Below, one piece after another: positions 42,691 through 52,005 of a DNA stretch of 64,000 bases; within the stretch, counting starts at the first letter, position 1; the number at the start of each line of letters is the position of its first letter. The notes beneath the pieces are model-generated. The model had not been told where the DNA came from and did no database searches. It saw nothing but the letters and a program-made list of their open reading frames with translations. The stretch is taken from the NCBI GenBank assembly GCA_946902985.2, contig OX336398.1, positions 236,824,362 through 236,888,361 on the forward strand, written 5' to 3'. The stretch is from Meconema thalassinum (Eukaryota > Arthropoda > Insecta > Orthoptera > Tettigoniidae). The position numbers and the translations under genes are program-made.

Positions 42691-44434
42691 CCCTCCGTTA
42701 CACGCGTCCTGGAGTGTGAATCCGCACTTTACTTTTTTTTTGCTACCAGAAGCCTAAAAATGGAGTTGGGAGGGAGTGGTTTCTACTACCTTCATTTTAC
42801 AACAATATAAGCACTCTGGTAATGTGATATTGTGTCAATAATAATCGAGCTGATGCTGGTGGAAGTTCATATCGTCACGCGCAGACTTGCGGAGTCTCAG
42901 TCCGTAGCGTGTATTGGTGACTCATAAATCGTCCTCTCATTTTCGGTAAGTAATGCATTTTCCCGTTGTTTTATATTATAATATCTATATCATATCAATC
43001 ATATATTATACAATTACATAATATATTGGTTGCAAGTGCTGTAGTATGTGTATTTAGAAGTAGTTTCTGTACTTCATTATCTGTAGTGGGATATGGATGA
43101 CAATAATGACCTATGAATTATACCCGTGTGTCCTCTTATCAGGCAGATATTTTGATTTATTCCCGGAGCAATAGATCACATCGACGATGTTGGACGACGA
43201 TGATATTGGAGCGAGTGATGACTGATTAGGATGCCGTGAATTATAGTGATCATAATTCTGACAGTGAGCAGTCTCAAGATGAAGACGTGACTGAATGTGA
43301 GCAGCAAGAAATAGCCTATATTGTGAAACACTTGCCTGGAGTAGTAGGAGTCGCTAAGAATGCTAAGACACCTGTTGAAGCACTGCAACTATTTTTTACC
43401 GATGAAATCGTAACATGCATAAATCGTTACATATCAACAACCCCTCCAATATACTCTCGATACCGAGATGCAGCTTACACTAATCTTGATGAGCTGAAGG
43501 CATGTTTAGGTCTTCTGTTTTCTTGGTGGGGCACTGAAAGTCTCCCACTCCAATTTACAAGATCTCTGGAAAAATGATGGTACAAGTGTCGAATATTTCA
43601 GGTTATCAATGGCCATAAACCGTTTCCGTTTCTTGTTAAAGTGTTTGAAATTTGATGACAACAACTCCCGAGAGCATCGTAAACAGGCGGACAAACTCGC
43701 TGATGTGAGGTATTTAGTAGACACGTTCATAGGTAACTGCAAGCTACACTACAGTTTGGCGGAACTAGTGACAATTGATCAAATGTTATATGCATTTCGG
43801 GGAAGGTGCAGCTTTCGCCAATATATTCCGTCCAAGCCTGCTAAGTACGGTATAAAGATTTTTGCACAAACCGATGCTAAAATGTATTATACTAGTAATA
43901 CGGAGATATACTGCGGAAGACAACCTGAGGGCCCATACCAATACGAAAACACGCCACACCAAATCGTAAAGAGATTGGTGAAACCAATATCAAAAACTGG
44001 TAGAAATGTTACTTGCGACAACTGATTTGGGTCTGTTCCTCCTGCTCAAGATTTGCTTGCAAATGATAAATTGACGTTTGGTGGAACGATTCGCAAGAAT
44101 AAACGTGAAATCCCACCATTTATGACCACTTCTAAGAACCGACCAGTGGAATCAAGCATATTTGCTTTTGTAGAATATTTTCACGTCAAGTATTTTTTAT
44201 TGTATAACGTAAAATGTATAATAAGTAATTTGCTAAATTCTGCGATTAAATATGTTGATGAAAATATTATTTTGTATCAATTTATGAACATATAGTCACA
44301 CGCTGGTCATCATACTGTAAACCAGATTGAGGACCGGAAGGAAAAAAGAACGAAAGGAACCACACAAACAGTTGCGGACTGTCAGTCCGCGCGCGTGTAG
44401 TGGAGTAACGGCTGAGCACGCGTGAAACGGAGGG
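42691..44434 (+). mobile_element. piggyBac-like DNA transposon
   Basis: The left end CCCTCCGTTACACGCGT (42691) matches the reverse complement of the right end ACGCGTGAAACGGAGGG (ending 44434) with one mismatch. TTAA follows on the right (44435-44438), but the left flank is CTTC, so one target copy is mutated or the left border is off. The transposase lies between. Confidence 0.75.
43187..44190 (+). pseudogene. piggyBac transposase, inactivated
   Basis: The frame at 43236-43577 (acidic N-terminus, then TPVEALQLFFTDEIV and [12 protein letters not shown]) shifts near 43560 and continues at 43609-44025 with [13 protein letters not shown] and [15 protein letters not shown] (first catalytic Asp region). 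It ends at CDN where a TGA replaces the usual Trp codon; the reading continues as FGSVPPAQDLL. The second catalytic Asp (CDN) is present. The C-terminal catalytic part and Cys-rich tail are not recognisable after 44190. Fold and motifs are those of the PGBD/DDE_Tnp_1_7 family. The function, cut-and-paste at TTAA, is lost here. Confidence 0.88.
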
Positions 44435-44714
44435 TTAATTAGACGAAAGTTAAAGGCCAGCCTGTCACCATCCCCAGTTGTATCTGTACATCTCCACGAC
44501 ACGTCCTTGCGACGGTAGTGGAATGATCCCTCGCAGAATCCGTGGATGAAGCAGAGTACAGTAATATAAATATTCTGTAGCCTAAATTCTAATTCCTAAC
44601 TTAAATATCATAACAGCCCACCAAGTATCAAGAAATATAATCGAGGCGTTTTTACTTGAAACAGTCATCATAAAACGTAACAAACTTATTTTGTTGTTGT
44701 TGTTTCATTGCAGT

Positions 44715-45305
44715 CGACTTCCTCGTGGTGTAGCAGCTACCATTCTTGGCTGTCGCACGGGAGTTCCGGGATCGATGCCCGACTCTGCCAAGAAATTTAA
44801 TTCAGGTCTGGAACGAGGTAAAAGAGAGGAGGTAGGTTTTCGATTCTCACCTCAGCCATCCTGGAAGTAGCTTTCTGTGGTTTCTTCTACTCCAGGCAAA
44901 TGGTTTCACACTTTAGGCCTCGGCCGCCTCCCTCTTACTTACAAATACTCACACGAATACACAGGTTATCAGACGTACACTAAATGGCAAGGTCTTCAGC
45001 TCCGTGTACTTGCGTGTGTAGAGGGACACCCAGACAGAATTTATCTGATAACCTGTGCTATTGTGATGTCTATTTTAGAGTGTGTCATTTTTAATTGAGT
45101 CAAGAATTGGGATGGAGGCGATCGAGGCCTTCATCCTGGCATTTTCCTGGAGTAGAAGTGGGGAACCACGGAAAACTACTTCCAGAATGGCTGAGTGTAC
45201 CTCGTTCCCGCCTTTAGACCATAATTTAATTTCTCGGCAGAGTCGGGAATCAAACCCGGACCTCAGGAGTGACACACAAGAATGCTAACAACTATGCCAC
45301 GAGGT
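44715..45305. mobile_element. Head-out inverted pair of related SINEs
   Basis: The left copy (plus) starts CCTCGTGGTGTAGCAGCTAC with GACTCTGCCAAGAAATTTAA. The right copy, read on the minus strand, starts CCTCGTGGCATAGTTGTTAG with B box CGGGTTTGATTCCCGAC. Both share GGTTTC/TTCCCCACTTCTACTCCAGG bodies, giving a long imperfect inverted repeat. The centre (about 44955-45090) holds GATAACCTGTGCTATTGTGA, related to the SINE-B 3' body. Confidence 0.75.
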
Positions 45306-45356
45306 ATGCATGCATGTACTGAACAACATGAATGAAAGCACCGGTATAGCAATAAT

Positions 45357-45689
45357 GAAATGAAAATCCACTGCCTGCTTCCAGTCTCCGACCGGGTCAG
45401 GAATGGAATGAATGAAGCCCCCATCTAGCGGCGAGGATATGAACTGTGCCGGCTGCCGAGGCCTGACGCACTCCTCTGGGGCAATGATTAAACGAATGAC
45501 AGATGAAATGAAATGATAGTGGAGAGTGTTGCTGGAATGAAATTTTGACAGGGAAAACCGGAGTACCCGGAGAAAAACCTGTCTGCCTCCGTTTTGTCCA
45601 GCACAGATCTCACATGGAGTGACCGGGATTTGAACCACGGACCCAGCGGTGAGAGGCCGGCGTGCTGCCGCCTAAGCCACGGAGGCTAC
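45357..45689 (-). mobile_element. SINE-3, full length, minus strand
   Basis: It is almost identical to 4674-5004 in reverse complement, with head GCCTCCGTGGCTTAGGCGGC at the right. TATAGCAATAAT is duplicated at 45345-45356 and 45690-45701. An (AAT)n tract (45696-45728) follows and may have been the target. Confidence 0.93.
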
Positions 45690-45695
45690 TATAGC

Positions 45696-45728
<33 letters not shown>

Positions 45729-45769
45729 CCAAAATAATTGAGTTGCCAGTTTCAATCTAATTTTTCAGG

Positions 45770-45885
45770 TGAACATTCCAACCCTTTATTGCCGGGATTC
45801 TAACCTCAGCCGTCCGAGTGAAATACAAGCAGCTATGCCACTGCGTCATCACGCCCTCCTCCCCCAGTAATAATAATAATTATTA
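45770..45885 (-). mobile_element. SINE head fragment
   Basis: On the minus strand GACGCAGTGGCATAGCTGC is A-box-like and CTGAGGTTAGAATCCCGGC is B-box-like. The body is short and it ends in ATT/AAT repeats. Confidence 0.55.
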
Positions 45886-46290
45886 TAATAAATCTGTGTT
45901 GTTTTAGGAACGAAACAGAGAGAGCATCAGCCTCTAAATCAACGTGGGTTGAAAACAATATTACAATAGGCTAAGTTAAATGTTTGTAGTAGGCCTACAC
46001 TATTCAATCTTGAAGTTTCCGCAGCGTTAATAAACTAACTATAACATTTAACACGTTTACATTAGTTCCTGAACAACTGGAACGTAACGTTGTTAAATGA
46101 ACCTCGCTTGGTTTGACAGATACTCGAACCACAGAATCTTTGTTGTGAACGCAACGTCGAGGTCACACGGAGCAGCATTCTACCAGTAGTAAACATGGGT
46201 AACAGCAATCGAAATACATCGACATAGTTTCATATCGAGACAACACACAAGCAACCTGCGCACATTGTAAAATCAATACGGACACAGCTT
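45886..46290 (-). other. Start of the long intron; no repeat recognised
   Basis: Between the host-type 5' splice site and the SINE cluster there is about 400 bp of AT-rich sequence with no recognised repeat. It contains one copy of the TAGGCCTA palindrome (45990-45997). Confidence 0.4.
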
Positions 46291-46296
46291 ACTCAC
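46291..46296 (-). other. 5' splice site (GTGAGT)
   Basis: The minus strand reads TTTTTCTG then GTGAGTAAGC. The consensus donor falls in phase 2 of the exon reading frame, right after the conserved FF of the putative transporter N-terminus. Confidence 0.65.
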
Positions 46297-46370
46297 CAGA
46301 AAAAGAGCGCTGACAGTGGATTCGCTGTCTGCCTCGGATTTGGCCGGCTTTGTCGCTTCTCGGCTTCCAT
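46297..46370 (-). CDS. First coding exon of a putative ABCC4/MRP4-like transporter
   Basis: From ATG at 46370 the exon encodes 24 residues plus two bases of the next codon. It includes RPNPRQTANPLSALFF and ends in TG immediately before GTGAGTAAG, a strong 5' splice site; a G from the next exon would complete a Trp codon. The NP-x(2)-AN-x(5)-FFW pattern is what I know from the N-terminus of ABCC4/MRP4 and the insect lethal(2)03659-type ABC exporters, which pump organic anions across membranes. ATG context is favourable (G at -3 and +4). The rest of the gene would lie left of the window, more than 46 kb away. The peptide is short, so family is inference; the exon structure itself is better supported. 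Confidence 0.6.
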
Positions 46371-46640
46371 AACCACAATCTATTCGTGGCAGTGCACAAA
46401 GCACCAAGAGAGGAAGATATATTCACACGCACTCACGTACACTACTGTATTTTAATGCTATATAATATTAGCACACGCGCCGATCATAATATCATCTTTG
46501 ATATCAAAGAAGATAAAATGGCGTAGCTTAGCAACAACATGCAGCGAAGCACACGACTTGCCGAGATGCGTTCCCGCGAGCCTCTGAAGCACGAATGAGT
46601 CTACTCCCCGGCTCTTATCGGCCTTGTGGGAGCAAAGATT
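46371..46640 (-). promoter_or_regulatory. Putative 5' untranslated leader of the host gene
   Basis: About 270 bases run from the expected transcription start to the ATG. It contains at least one upstream ATG frame (ATGTTGTTGCTAAGC, from about 46541) that ends before the main ATG, which might reduce translation. A perfect 16-bp palindrome TCTTTGATATCAAAGA lies at 46495-46510. Boundaries are inferred from the TATA box, with no transcript evidence. Confidence 0.45.
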
Positions 46641-46662
46641 TTCGCGAAGTCATGCCGCCTTC

Positions 46663-46673
46663 CTATTTATATA
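46663..46673 (-). promoter_or_regulatory. TATA box (TATATAAATAG)
   Basis: On the minus strand TATATAAATAGGAAGGCGG matches the TATA consensus and sits about 293 bases upstream of the start codon. Transcription would begin about 30 bases downstream, near 46635-46640. The AT-richness of the region means chance matches are possible, but the GC-rich stretch just downstream (GGAAGGCGGCATG) is typical of a core promoter. Confidence 0.5.
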
Positions 46674-46679
46674 ACAACG

Positions 46680-47206
46680 ATTGTTTGAACAAAGATCTCC
46701 TCCACACTTAACTTGAGTGACATAGTGCTGTAATAATCCCGAATACGTGTTAATGTTTGTCAGGTTATCTTATCAAGAAATACATTGGGAATGGTCCGTC
46801 CGTGTGAAGACATTGACCCATTCCCGGTTAGATGTGACCTTGGGCAGAAGGTGTGTGCTGTGCATGTATTGACAGCACGAATCGCTAAGCAGTTTCAATC
46901 CCCTCCCCCAACACACATGTGGCATATCATTCCGTAACAACAGGGATTCCGTCACTTGGTCATCAACTCTGCTACAGGATGGTCCAAAAATAGTACCCAG
47001 TGGTCGGCGTGCCATGTGGCGGTACGATTAAAGTTATTGTTGCTTCATTTAAGGGTAAAGGTCTCCTGGTCATCAGACCCGAGTACTTATGTATCTTACA
47101 ATGCTAATATTGAAGTCTTCTAGCAAAAAAAATTGGCGTGTGGCCTCCTGAGAGGCCGATTGCAGACAGGTCTTTCTAGTCGACGCCCGTGGGTGACCTG
47201 CGCGTC
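46680..47206. other. Upstream flank, no repeat recognised
   Basis: The interval between the promoter and the hAT element shows no gene, RNA or known repeat. It may hold proximal regulatory sequence for the host gene. Confidence 0.35.
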
Positions 47207-47240
47207 GTGATGAGCAGGGCCGTCGCGAGGGTGCGCGGGG

Positions 47241-48410
47241 CCTACTGTCGACCAAAATATTATGTGTACTCGAGTTTGAAGGTTGTTTGTGAAGTAACCA
47301 GTAGACCTACATAAAATCCAATAACATCATATTCGTCGTTCTATTTTACGTTAGTTCATGTAGGGTGGAGTTTTTAATTTATATTTTAATATTTTTATCG
47401 CAGTTGGAACACAAAAAGTGCCCGTTTTTAAGCGTGTTTCAACCATGCTTTACATTTAAGAATTATTATCTCACAAACCCGTCATCAGATCGAATCCAAA
47501 TTTTAACACAATATACACTGGAATGTTGTATAACTGGTTTATTAATTTCAAAATTTTGTGTGTTCAAGAACGAAAGTTGTTTTCATTTTTGTAAGGTAAC
47601 TTTTTCTCGGCTCGGGGTCGTTGGAAAATGTAGTACTTGGTTGCGTTGTAATCCTTATAGATCAAAAGGTTATGCTGTATGACTGTGAAATACGTAAATT
47701 TATTCACTTATTTTATATCTGTTTGTATTTGTGTGGGGAATTAAGACATGGTTCACCAGTTAGCCGCTCCGGTGAAAGCTGTACAGCGTTGCCAAGGTGG
47801 GCTCAATCACGCTTCATGGCACGCCTCGCTCGGCAGTGATGGGCTCCATATCAGCAACGCTGTACAGCATTTTCCGGAGCGGCTAGCTGGTGAACCATGG
47901 CTTAATTCCTCGTACAAATACAAACCGATATAAAATAAGTGAATTAATTTACGTATTTCACAGTCATACAGTATAACTTTTTGAACTATAAGGATTACAA
48001 CGCAACCAAGAACTACATTTTCCAACGACTCCGAGCCGAGAAAAAGTTACCTGACAAAAATGATAACAACTTTCGTTCTTGAACACACAGAATTTTGAAA
48101 TTAATAAACCAGTTATACAACATTCCAATGTATATTGTGTTAAAATTTGGATTCGATCTGATGACGGGTTTGTGAGATAATAATTCTTAAATGTGACGCA
48201 TGGTCAAAACACGCTTAAAAACGGGCACTTTTTGTGTTTCAACTGCGATAAAAAATATATATATATAAATTAAAAATTCCAAACCTACATGATCTAACGT
48301 AAAATAGAACGACGAAAATTATTATGTTATTGGATTTTATGTAGGTATATTGGTTACTTCACAAACAACCTTCAAGATCGAGTGCACATAATATTTTGGT
48401 CGACAGTAGT
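47241..48410. repeat. 1.2-kb near-palindrome: 555-bp inverted arms, 61-nt loop
   Basis: The left arm (47241-47792) and right arm (47854-48410) are reverse complements with roughly nine in ten bases or better identical, for example GGTTGTTTGTGAAGTAACC outermost and GCTGTACAGCGTTGC innermost. Differences are scattered substitutions and small indels. The outer edge of the left arm abuts the hAT terminal repeat; the right arm's outer edge retains only a diverged remnant of it (GTTCGCGGGG near 48420). Confidence 0.93.
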
Positions 48411-48869
48411 AGGCATGAGTTCGCGGGGGGTTGGGGTAAATGCAAATTTTAGACTGTAAGTGGCTGTGTTGTAAGGAGAGTGATGGGTTAAAAGAAATTA
48501 CAATTTTATTACATTTCTTGTTTCTAAACAAACCTCAGCAAATAGGATAAGCATAAAATTGCATACAGGAAGCACCTGATCAGATAAAAGCACCAAGCAA
48601 TTTCAATGGAAACCTGATATAATGAGCTAACACATGTGCTTCTTTTTGGGCATAAATAATATATTATGGAAAACGAAGCATGTGGTTGATGTACATTCTT
48701 ACCCAAACGCACATGATTAATAGACTAATCATACGCAATCACGTTTACATATTTCAACATTTCTACGGCAATACAGCTTCTCATAAACTAAACTACTAAA
48801 AGTGCTGTAAGGCCACTTTCACCGATAAATATGAGCCGAACGGCCCCTTTGCTCGAGATTTATTTATCG

Positions 48870-48955
48870 TATGGCTTTTAGTGCCGGAAGAGTCCGAGGA
48901 CATGTTCGGCTTGCCTGAGTTTGTAGCTGCTTCCAGCAGACACCCTTAGGGTGAG
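48870..48955 (-). mobile_element. SINE-1 3' fragment
   Basis: GGCTTTTAGTGCCGGAAGAG and GACATGTTCGGCTTGCC match the reverse complement of 690-780 in the full SINE-1 copy; the 5' two thirds are missing. Confidence 0.8.
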
Positions 48956-49282
48956 CCTCAAGTTCCGTTCAATTTCAAGTAGTTCCAACTTTCGCTACCA
49001 GATATCAATGATACCTAGTGGTGAACATTGGAACTTTGATAGAGCGTTCCGACGAAATCTAACCTAACAATTTAGCTTCACACAAGTTTAGTCTGTGGAA
49101 GGATCTTTTACATGCCTTAAATCTATGACATGGGTCCGCCGGCTTTACTTCCCCTCCGAAGGAAGGCATACTGAAGAATTTTGAACGCTCTTAAAAAATC
49201 CTACGACTTCGGCCGGGTTTGAACCCGCTATCTTGGGCACAGCAGTTCAGAATGCTACCAATTACGCCACCGAAGCCGCTTT
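48956..49282 (-). mobile_element. SINE-B with complete head, 3' end missing
   Basis: The minus-strand head GCGGCTTCGGTGGCGTAATT with B box AGCGGGTTCAAACCCGG lies at the right. The body extends to TGGAACTACTTGAAATTG; the 3' stem and tail are absent where it meets the SINE-1 fragment. Confidence 0.85.
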
Positions 49283-49357
49283 TGTTCGAGAAATAACATG
49301 GTTTACAAGGCAAGCTTTTAAAAAACTGTTTTTCGTTTAGAATTTAGAGCTTTTTAT

Positions 49358-51660
49358 TTATGTAAAAGGCGCTTTGCGGGCCTTTGCTAGGGCAAAAGTA
49401 CTGATTAAATCGTTCATTTCTAATTTTTTGACCGTTTCACATTCGATTGACATAGTAGCCAAACCGTTCAGACGCTCCTGCGCCATCGTTGATCGCGAAT
49501 ATTTTTTGATTAGTTTCAAAATGGAAAAACTCCTTTCCCCCGACGCAACCGTTATAGGATTTGTAAGCATAATTCGATAGGCCGTCGTTAAATTAGGATA
49601 GTACTCCTTTATCGGGGCTAAGTACTGTAGTGCATCTAAAGCACTTTTTACAGATAACGGAACAGCGTACCTAAATAATTATAGCTCCAGAAAAAGATCT
49701 TCTGCATCCAAATCTTCAAGCTCCCCGTCTTTTAGAAAATTAGAGAGTGTTTGACAATGGTCTTTCAATTGCTTTTCCTCCAAATTGGAAAGCTTGGAAG
49801 GATCGAAAAGAAATCCAAAGTATTCCGAAAGAAGAAAAAAACTTCGTTAAATCTATTTTCTACGCAGCTCAGTGCAGTATCTACGACAGACAAAAAGCAA
49901 TTTACCCGAAATTTACTTTCAGCTTCTTTTTGAAGTTCCTCTTTGGTTTTTTCCATTTGTTGATCATTTTGCTGATTTATTTCATCAAAGAACCTTTAGA
50001 AGGAAGGAAGATTGTAGTTTTATGTGACCGTTAATCTCGAAATCATGAGCCACGGGACCTCTTTTTACGTGGAATCCGAACCACAGGACATGGCAATTGC
50101 CTTGACGGCGAATAGAAAATTTCTTTGCATAGCTCAAATTTTCCATTATTTCTCTAGCGGTGGACATTGCACTGTTAAAGCCAGTGTTGCGATAATTTTG
50201 AAAAAAAATAATGACTTTAGGCCCTTTTAGTTCGGTTAAAGCCATATCTAACGAAGTCTTCTCAGATTGGAGAGTTTTACTTGTTGAGTTCACAGAAAAT
50301 AAAATATCGTACCAGATAACGAGGCCTAAAACAAATTCATACGAACTTGTATGAAGCAACAAAGATTGGGCCTCTGACCGGGTAACAGGATCTTTGGTAG
50401 TTTCTGACACTTTTTCTAGAGCTTCGTTTACTTTGCCTAACTGGTACCTGATGGACTTGACACTGTCAATTCTACATTCCCATCTCGTGCTAGATAAAGA
50501 TTTTTGTGTGAGGAGGCATACTTCGCACAAAATGTCCCACCTTTCCGTGGAAGCTACAAACAAAGTGTACAGACGCTGAACTATACCAAAAAAATGTCAT
50601 AGCGTCCTTATTGCATGTAACCATGTCACCCAAAAGTAATTTAAGATTATGTGCAACACATGGCATGAACATTGCTCGTTTATTAATGTTTTTACTCGCG
50701 TCTGCACTCCCTTATACTTGGCCTTCAATTAGCACCGTTGTCATACCCTTGTTCCCTACAGTCCATGATATCAAGATCATTATCCTCCAATACATCCTCT
50801 AAAACCTCAACTAACCCCTTTCCCGTAGTGTCGTGTACCTCCAAAAACTCGAGGAACGATTCGACGATCCTTGGAGTTTCTGCCATCATATCAACATAGC
50901 GGAGGACCAAGGTCATTTGCTCCTTGTGGCTCACATCAGGCGTACAGTCGAGGATAACCGCGTAATATTTGGCGACACGAATAGCATTCAGTAGTTTTTC
51001 CTTCGTAGCAGCGCCTTAAGAAACATTTTCGCTAATTCCATTTAAAGAACTAACCTAATGTTTAAATTTAGTTTAACTTTAACTTACCTAACATCGAAAT
51101 TATATCGTTTTGTATTTCTGGGCAGAGATAATGCACGTGGGTTTCATCATCACGCACCCGCCGAAGATGTTCCTTCATCGGCCCGTCAAAAATAGCGAGA
51201 ATTTCCATCAACTTTAGAAAATTCCCATTTTCTCTCTCTTACAGTTTGCACGAACTCCCTCGAAAGGCAGAATTTGTCTCAGCCAAGTATTGTACCGCTG
51301 CGATGATTCTTGTGAGTACATTTTTCCAGTGCTTATTTTCTGCGTTGATCATATCAGCATGCGCCTGATTTATGGTGGAGTGTTTTTTAATTCTTGCGCT
51401 AAGGTCCGTCCATTTGGCGAATGACTTGAGATGGTCTGCCGATCGCTGGTGTGACTTTAGGCTTCTTCCGCAATGACCCCAGTCGCTATTACCGTCCGTA
51501 TTACTCAGGTTTGTGACAGTTGCCTGATCACTTCCGCCGAAAAGTCGGCAACAAAAACAAAAAGCGGCGTTTTTTGTTTTTGAATAAACTAACCAAGGTC
51601 TTGTCACTGTTTCGCCATTAACCATTGTCCCCATACAAACACAGCATATTTTACATTGTT
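49358..51660 (-). pseudogene. hAT transposase (TTF zinc finger, DUF4371, dimerisation domain)
   Basis: From the N-terminus: a TTF-type zinc finger (RPWLVYSKTKNAAFCFCCRL, then SLKSHQRSADHLKSFAKW, 51634-51239); a RNase-H-like catalytic region with YYAVILDCTPDVSHKEQMT (about 50970-50915) supplying a candidate catalytic Asp; SSTRWECRIDSVKSIR (about 50480); and the C-terminal hAT dimerisation motif TVASGERSFSILKLIKKYSR (about 49545). This is the ZMYM/zinc-finger-MYM-like branch of hAT transposases. Several stops and frameshifts separate the parts, and a short repeat is inserted at 50003-50062. A GTAAGT donor-like site at about 51088 hints at an intron or chance. The enzyme, which would cut and paste at 8-bp targets, is not functional as read. 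Confidence 0.85.
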
Positions 51661-51771
51661 GGCTTATTTTAATTTGGGCTGTACTGAATCAAACACACCA
51701 TCTTTAGTTTTTTCATTTTCTGAGCGCGGTGCCTGGCGCGACCGCACCTCTCGACGGCCCTGGTGTTGAGA

Positions 51772-51970
51772 GATGGAATAGATGAAGATGAATGAAACTG
51801 GGCAAGGATGTAGAAGGAAGCGGCCGTGGCCTGTCAGAAGGTACCGTCAAGCATTTGCCTGGTGTTGAAAATGGGGAAAACACGCAACACCATTTCAAGG
51901 ACGACCGACGGTGGGGCTCGAACTCACGCGTCTACCGACTCAGCAGAGAGCTTTAGCGAGTGCAAACATT
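51772..51970 (-). mobile_element. SINE fragment next to the hAT right end
   Basis: The minus strand has GCACTCGCTAAAGCTCTCTG (A-box-like) and GCGTGAGTTCGAGCCCCACC (B box), then a body with TTTTCCCCATTTTCAACACC. The family is not otherwise seen in the window. Confidence 0.55.
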
Positions 51971-52005
51971 GAAAAGGCATTAAAAAAACCGTGATATTGG
52001 TACCG

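Larger units (their letters stand above)
47215..51762 (-). mobile_element. 4.5-kb hAT transposon with transposase remnant
   Basis: The left end CAGGGCCGTCGCGAGGGTGCG at 47215 matches the reverse complement of the right end (CAGGGCCGTCGAGAGGTGCGG read inward from 51762). The 8-bp flanks GTGATGAG (47207-47214) and GTGTTGAG (51763-51770) differ at one base, consistent with an aged hAT duplication. Inside are a transposase on the minus strand, two SINE insertions (48870-49282), a short repeat (50003-50062), and a 1.2-kb palindrome at the left end. Confidence 0.85.

Noticed and set aside
42079..42830. AATATAAGCACTCT at 42079 and 42803 as a target duplication
   Set aside because: The interval between contains several unrelated elements with their own borders, so a single insertion is not a sensible explanation.
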